This document shows positions 63,276-64,000 of a stretch of 64,000 nucleotides of DNA, one piece after another. The first letter of the stretch is position 1; every line of letters starts with the position of its first letter. Both the position numbers and the translations under genes were made by a program. Source of the stretch: Candidatus Poribacteria bacterium (GTDB lineage: Bacteria > Poribacteria > WGA-4E > GCA-2687025); assembly GCA_018644665.1 (NCBI GenBank), contig JABGQA010000058.1:124001-188000 (forward strand), read 5' to 3'. The notes under the pieces are model-generated. The model was not told the origin of the DNA. It saw only the letters and a program-made list of their open reading frames with translations, and searched no databases.

Positions 63276-64000
63276 CTAGTCTTCGTCCATGTGCAGATGT
63301 CGACGGTACCACGCCACCTGCCGACGCAGCAGGTCCAGTCGGTGGCGCGGCTCGGAAATGCTGTGCCCTTCGCGGGGGTACCGGACGAATTCCACCTCGA
63401 CGCCCGCAGCCTTGAGGACAGCGTACAGCTCCTCAGACTGCGAGATCGGGACGCGCCGATCCTGCTCGCCGTGGAGGATGAGGGTTGGCGTGTTGATGTT
63501 GGCCGCGTGGGTCATGCCGGAGCGCTCGCGGTAGAGCGGGCCTCGATGCGCCGGCGAAGCGTCACCGAAGTACATCTCCATGAATCGGGGGATATCCGTG
63601 GTGCCGTACATGCTGAAGGCGTTCGTCACGCCGCAGCCGCACATCGCCGCTCGGAACCTATCCGTCTGGGAGATCATCCACGCCGTCATGTAGCCGCCGT
63701 AGCTCCATCCGCCGACGATGAGGCGGTCGGGGTCTGCGATGCCCTCGGCCACGAGCATGTCGACGCCGGTCATGATGTCGCGGTAATCGCCGCCGCCCCA
63801 ATCGCCGAAGTTCGCGTGGGCGAAGTCGCGGCCGTACCCGTCGCTTCCGCGGAAGTTGGGCGAGAAGATCGCGAAGCCCTCCGCGGCGAAATACTGCCAT
63901 TCGGCGCGAAAGGCCACATCGCGGGCGCCGCCGTGCGGCCCACCGTGCGGCTCGACGATCATCGGACAGGCCTCGTCGACAACGTAGTCGGGCGGAAGGA
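63276..64000 (-). CDS. Prolyl-oligopeptidase-type (S9) hydrolase, C-terminal part
   Basis: The gene runs off the right edge, so only the catalytic alpha/beta-hydrolase domain is seen, about 241 residues. The nucleophile is in GGWSYGGYM, the Asp is in GEQDRRVP and the His in REGHSISEP. PHGGPHGG and FAIFSPNFRGSDGYGRDF are hallmarks of acylaminoacyl-peptidase/S9C enzymes. The missing 5' part should encode a beta-propeller. It likely cooperates with the M24 peptidase downstream in peptide breakdown. Confidence 0.9.
   Translation of the reverse strand, partial: LPPDYVVDEACPMIVEPHGGPHGGARDVAFRAEWQYFAAEGFAIFSPNFRGSDGYGRDFAHANFGDWGGGDYRDIMTGVDMLVAEGIADPDRLIVGGWSYGGYMTAWMISQTDRFRAAMCGCGVTNAFSMYGTTDIPRFMEMYFGDASPAHRGPLYRERSGMTHAANINTPTLILHGEQDRRVPISQSEELYAVLKAAGVEVEFVRYPREGHSISEPRHRLDLLRRQVAWYRRHLHMDED

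Overview
The window is about 64 kb of GC-rich chromosomal DNA from a free-living bacterium, probably uncultivated. I see no rRNA, tRNA, insertion sequence, prophage or CRISPR array. The gene repertoire includes a formylglycine-type sulfatase, GH127, GH4 and heparinase-like carbohydrate enzymes, DUF1593, two phytanoyl-CoA-dioxygenase-like proteins, secreted LamG proteins, ASPIC/UnbV and TPR proteins, a DUF6785-like membrane protein, and a FlgD-like C-terminal domain beginning YPNPFNPETWIPF. From memory this mix is most like Candidatus Poribacteria or a related lineage. That assignment is inference. The TonB-dependent receptor indicates an outer membrane. Most genes have clear GGAGG-type Shine-Dalgarno sites, which I used to choose starts. 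GTG starts are common.

Layout. 0-5.2 kb: end of a GH4-like glycosidase, a tandem VOC protein, a beta-lactamase-family hydrolase, a secreted protein, a sulfatase and a GNAT acetyltransferase. 5.2-13.9 kb: DUF202 protein, Cu/Zn superoxide dismutase, a 649-aa polytopic membrane protein, a PfpI protein, a Rieske protein with a very long C-terminal region, a His/Glu/Pro-rich exported protein and a GH127 enzyme. 14.4-19.7 kb: a class III aminotransferase, a fused NfnAB-like flavoprotein and an AhpD-like protein.

19.7-27.4 kb is the best-defined system: a cobalamin salvage and uptake operon on the minus strand. A consensus-like promoter (TTGACA, 17 bp, TAACTT) leads into a cobalamin riboswitch and a hairpin that overlaps the Shine-Dalgarno site. 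The genes follow in order: btuB-like receptor, cobT, cobU, cobS, then an ABC importer (ATPase, binding protein, permease). Four of the junctions overlap by 4 bp. The receptor and importer would bring corrinoids in, and CobU, CobT and CobS would attach the nucleotide loop.

27.4-43.3 kb: an enolase-superfamily enzyme, SnoaL-like and YrdB-like proteins, a UroD/MtaA-like methyltransferase, an RRM protein behind a strong hairpin, a toroid plus beta-propeller protein broken by a frameshift, a heparinase-like lyase with a small beta-carbonic-anhydrase-like protein, a DUF1593 protein, an ankyrin protein, and a large cohesin, six-module, dockerin, FlgD-tail protein that is also frameshifted. 43.7-56.4 kb: a PhyH oxygenase, a sulfotransferase-like/class IV aminotransferase pair, a voltage-gated K+ channel, a LamG protein, a PhyH-HEAT fusion, a PAPS sulfotransferase, a LamG-TPR-ASPIC/UnbV operon and a putative TIM-barrel glycosidase. 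56.5-64 kb: a hydroxyacid dehydrogenase, a lipoprotein with a cysteine-less thioredoxin fold, a Gfo/Idh/MocA oxidoreductase, an ECF sigma factor with an extra C-terminal beta-sandwich, a CinA-like protein, an M24 peptidase-like protein and the end of an S9 peptidase.

The observations I rate highest are: the ECF sigma factor carrying a secretion-type beta-sandwich; a conserved AVDPxxKxATxW tail shared by three unlinked secreted proteins; the cohesin-plus-dockerin repeat protein; the Rieske protein with about 500 uncharacterised residues; and the layered control region of the B12 operon.
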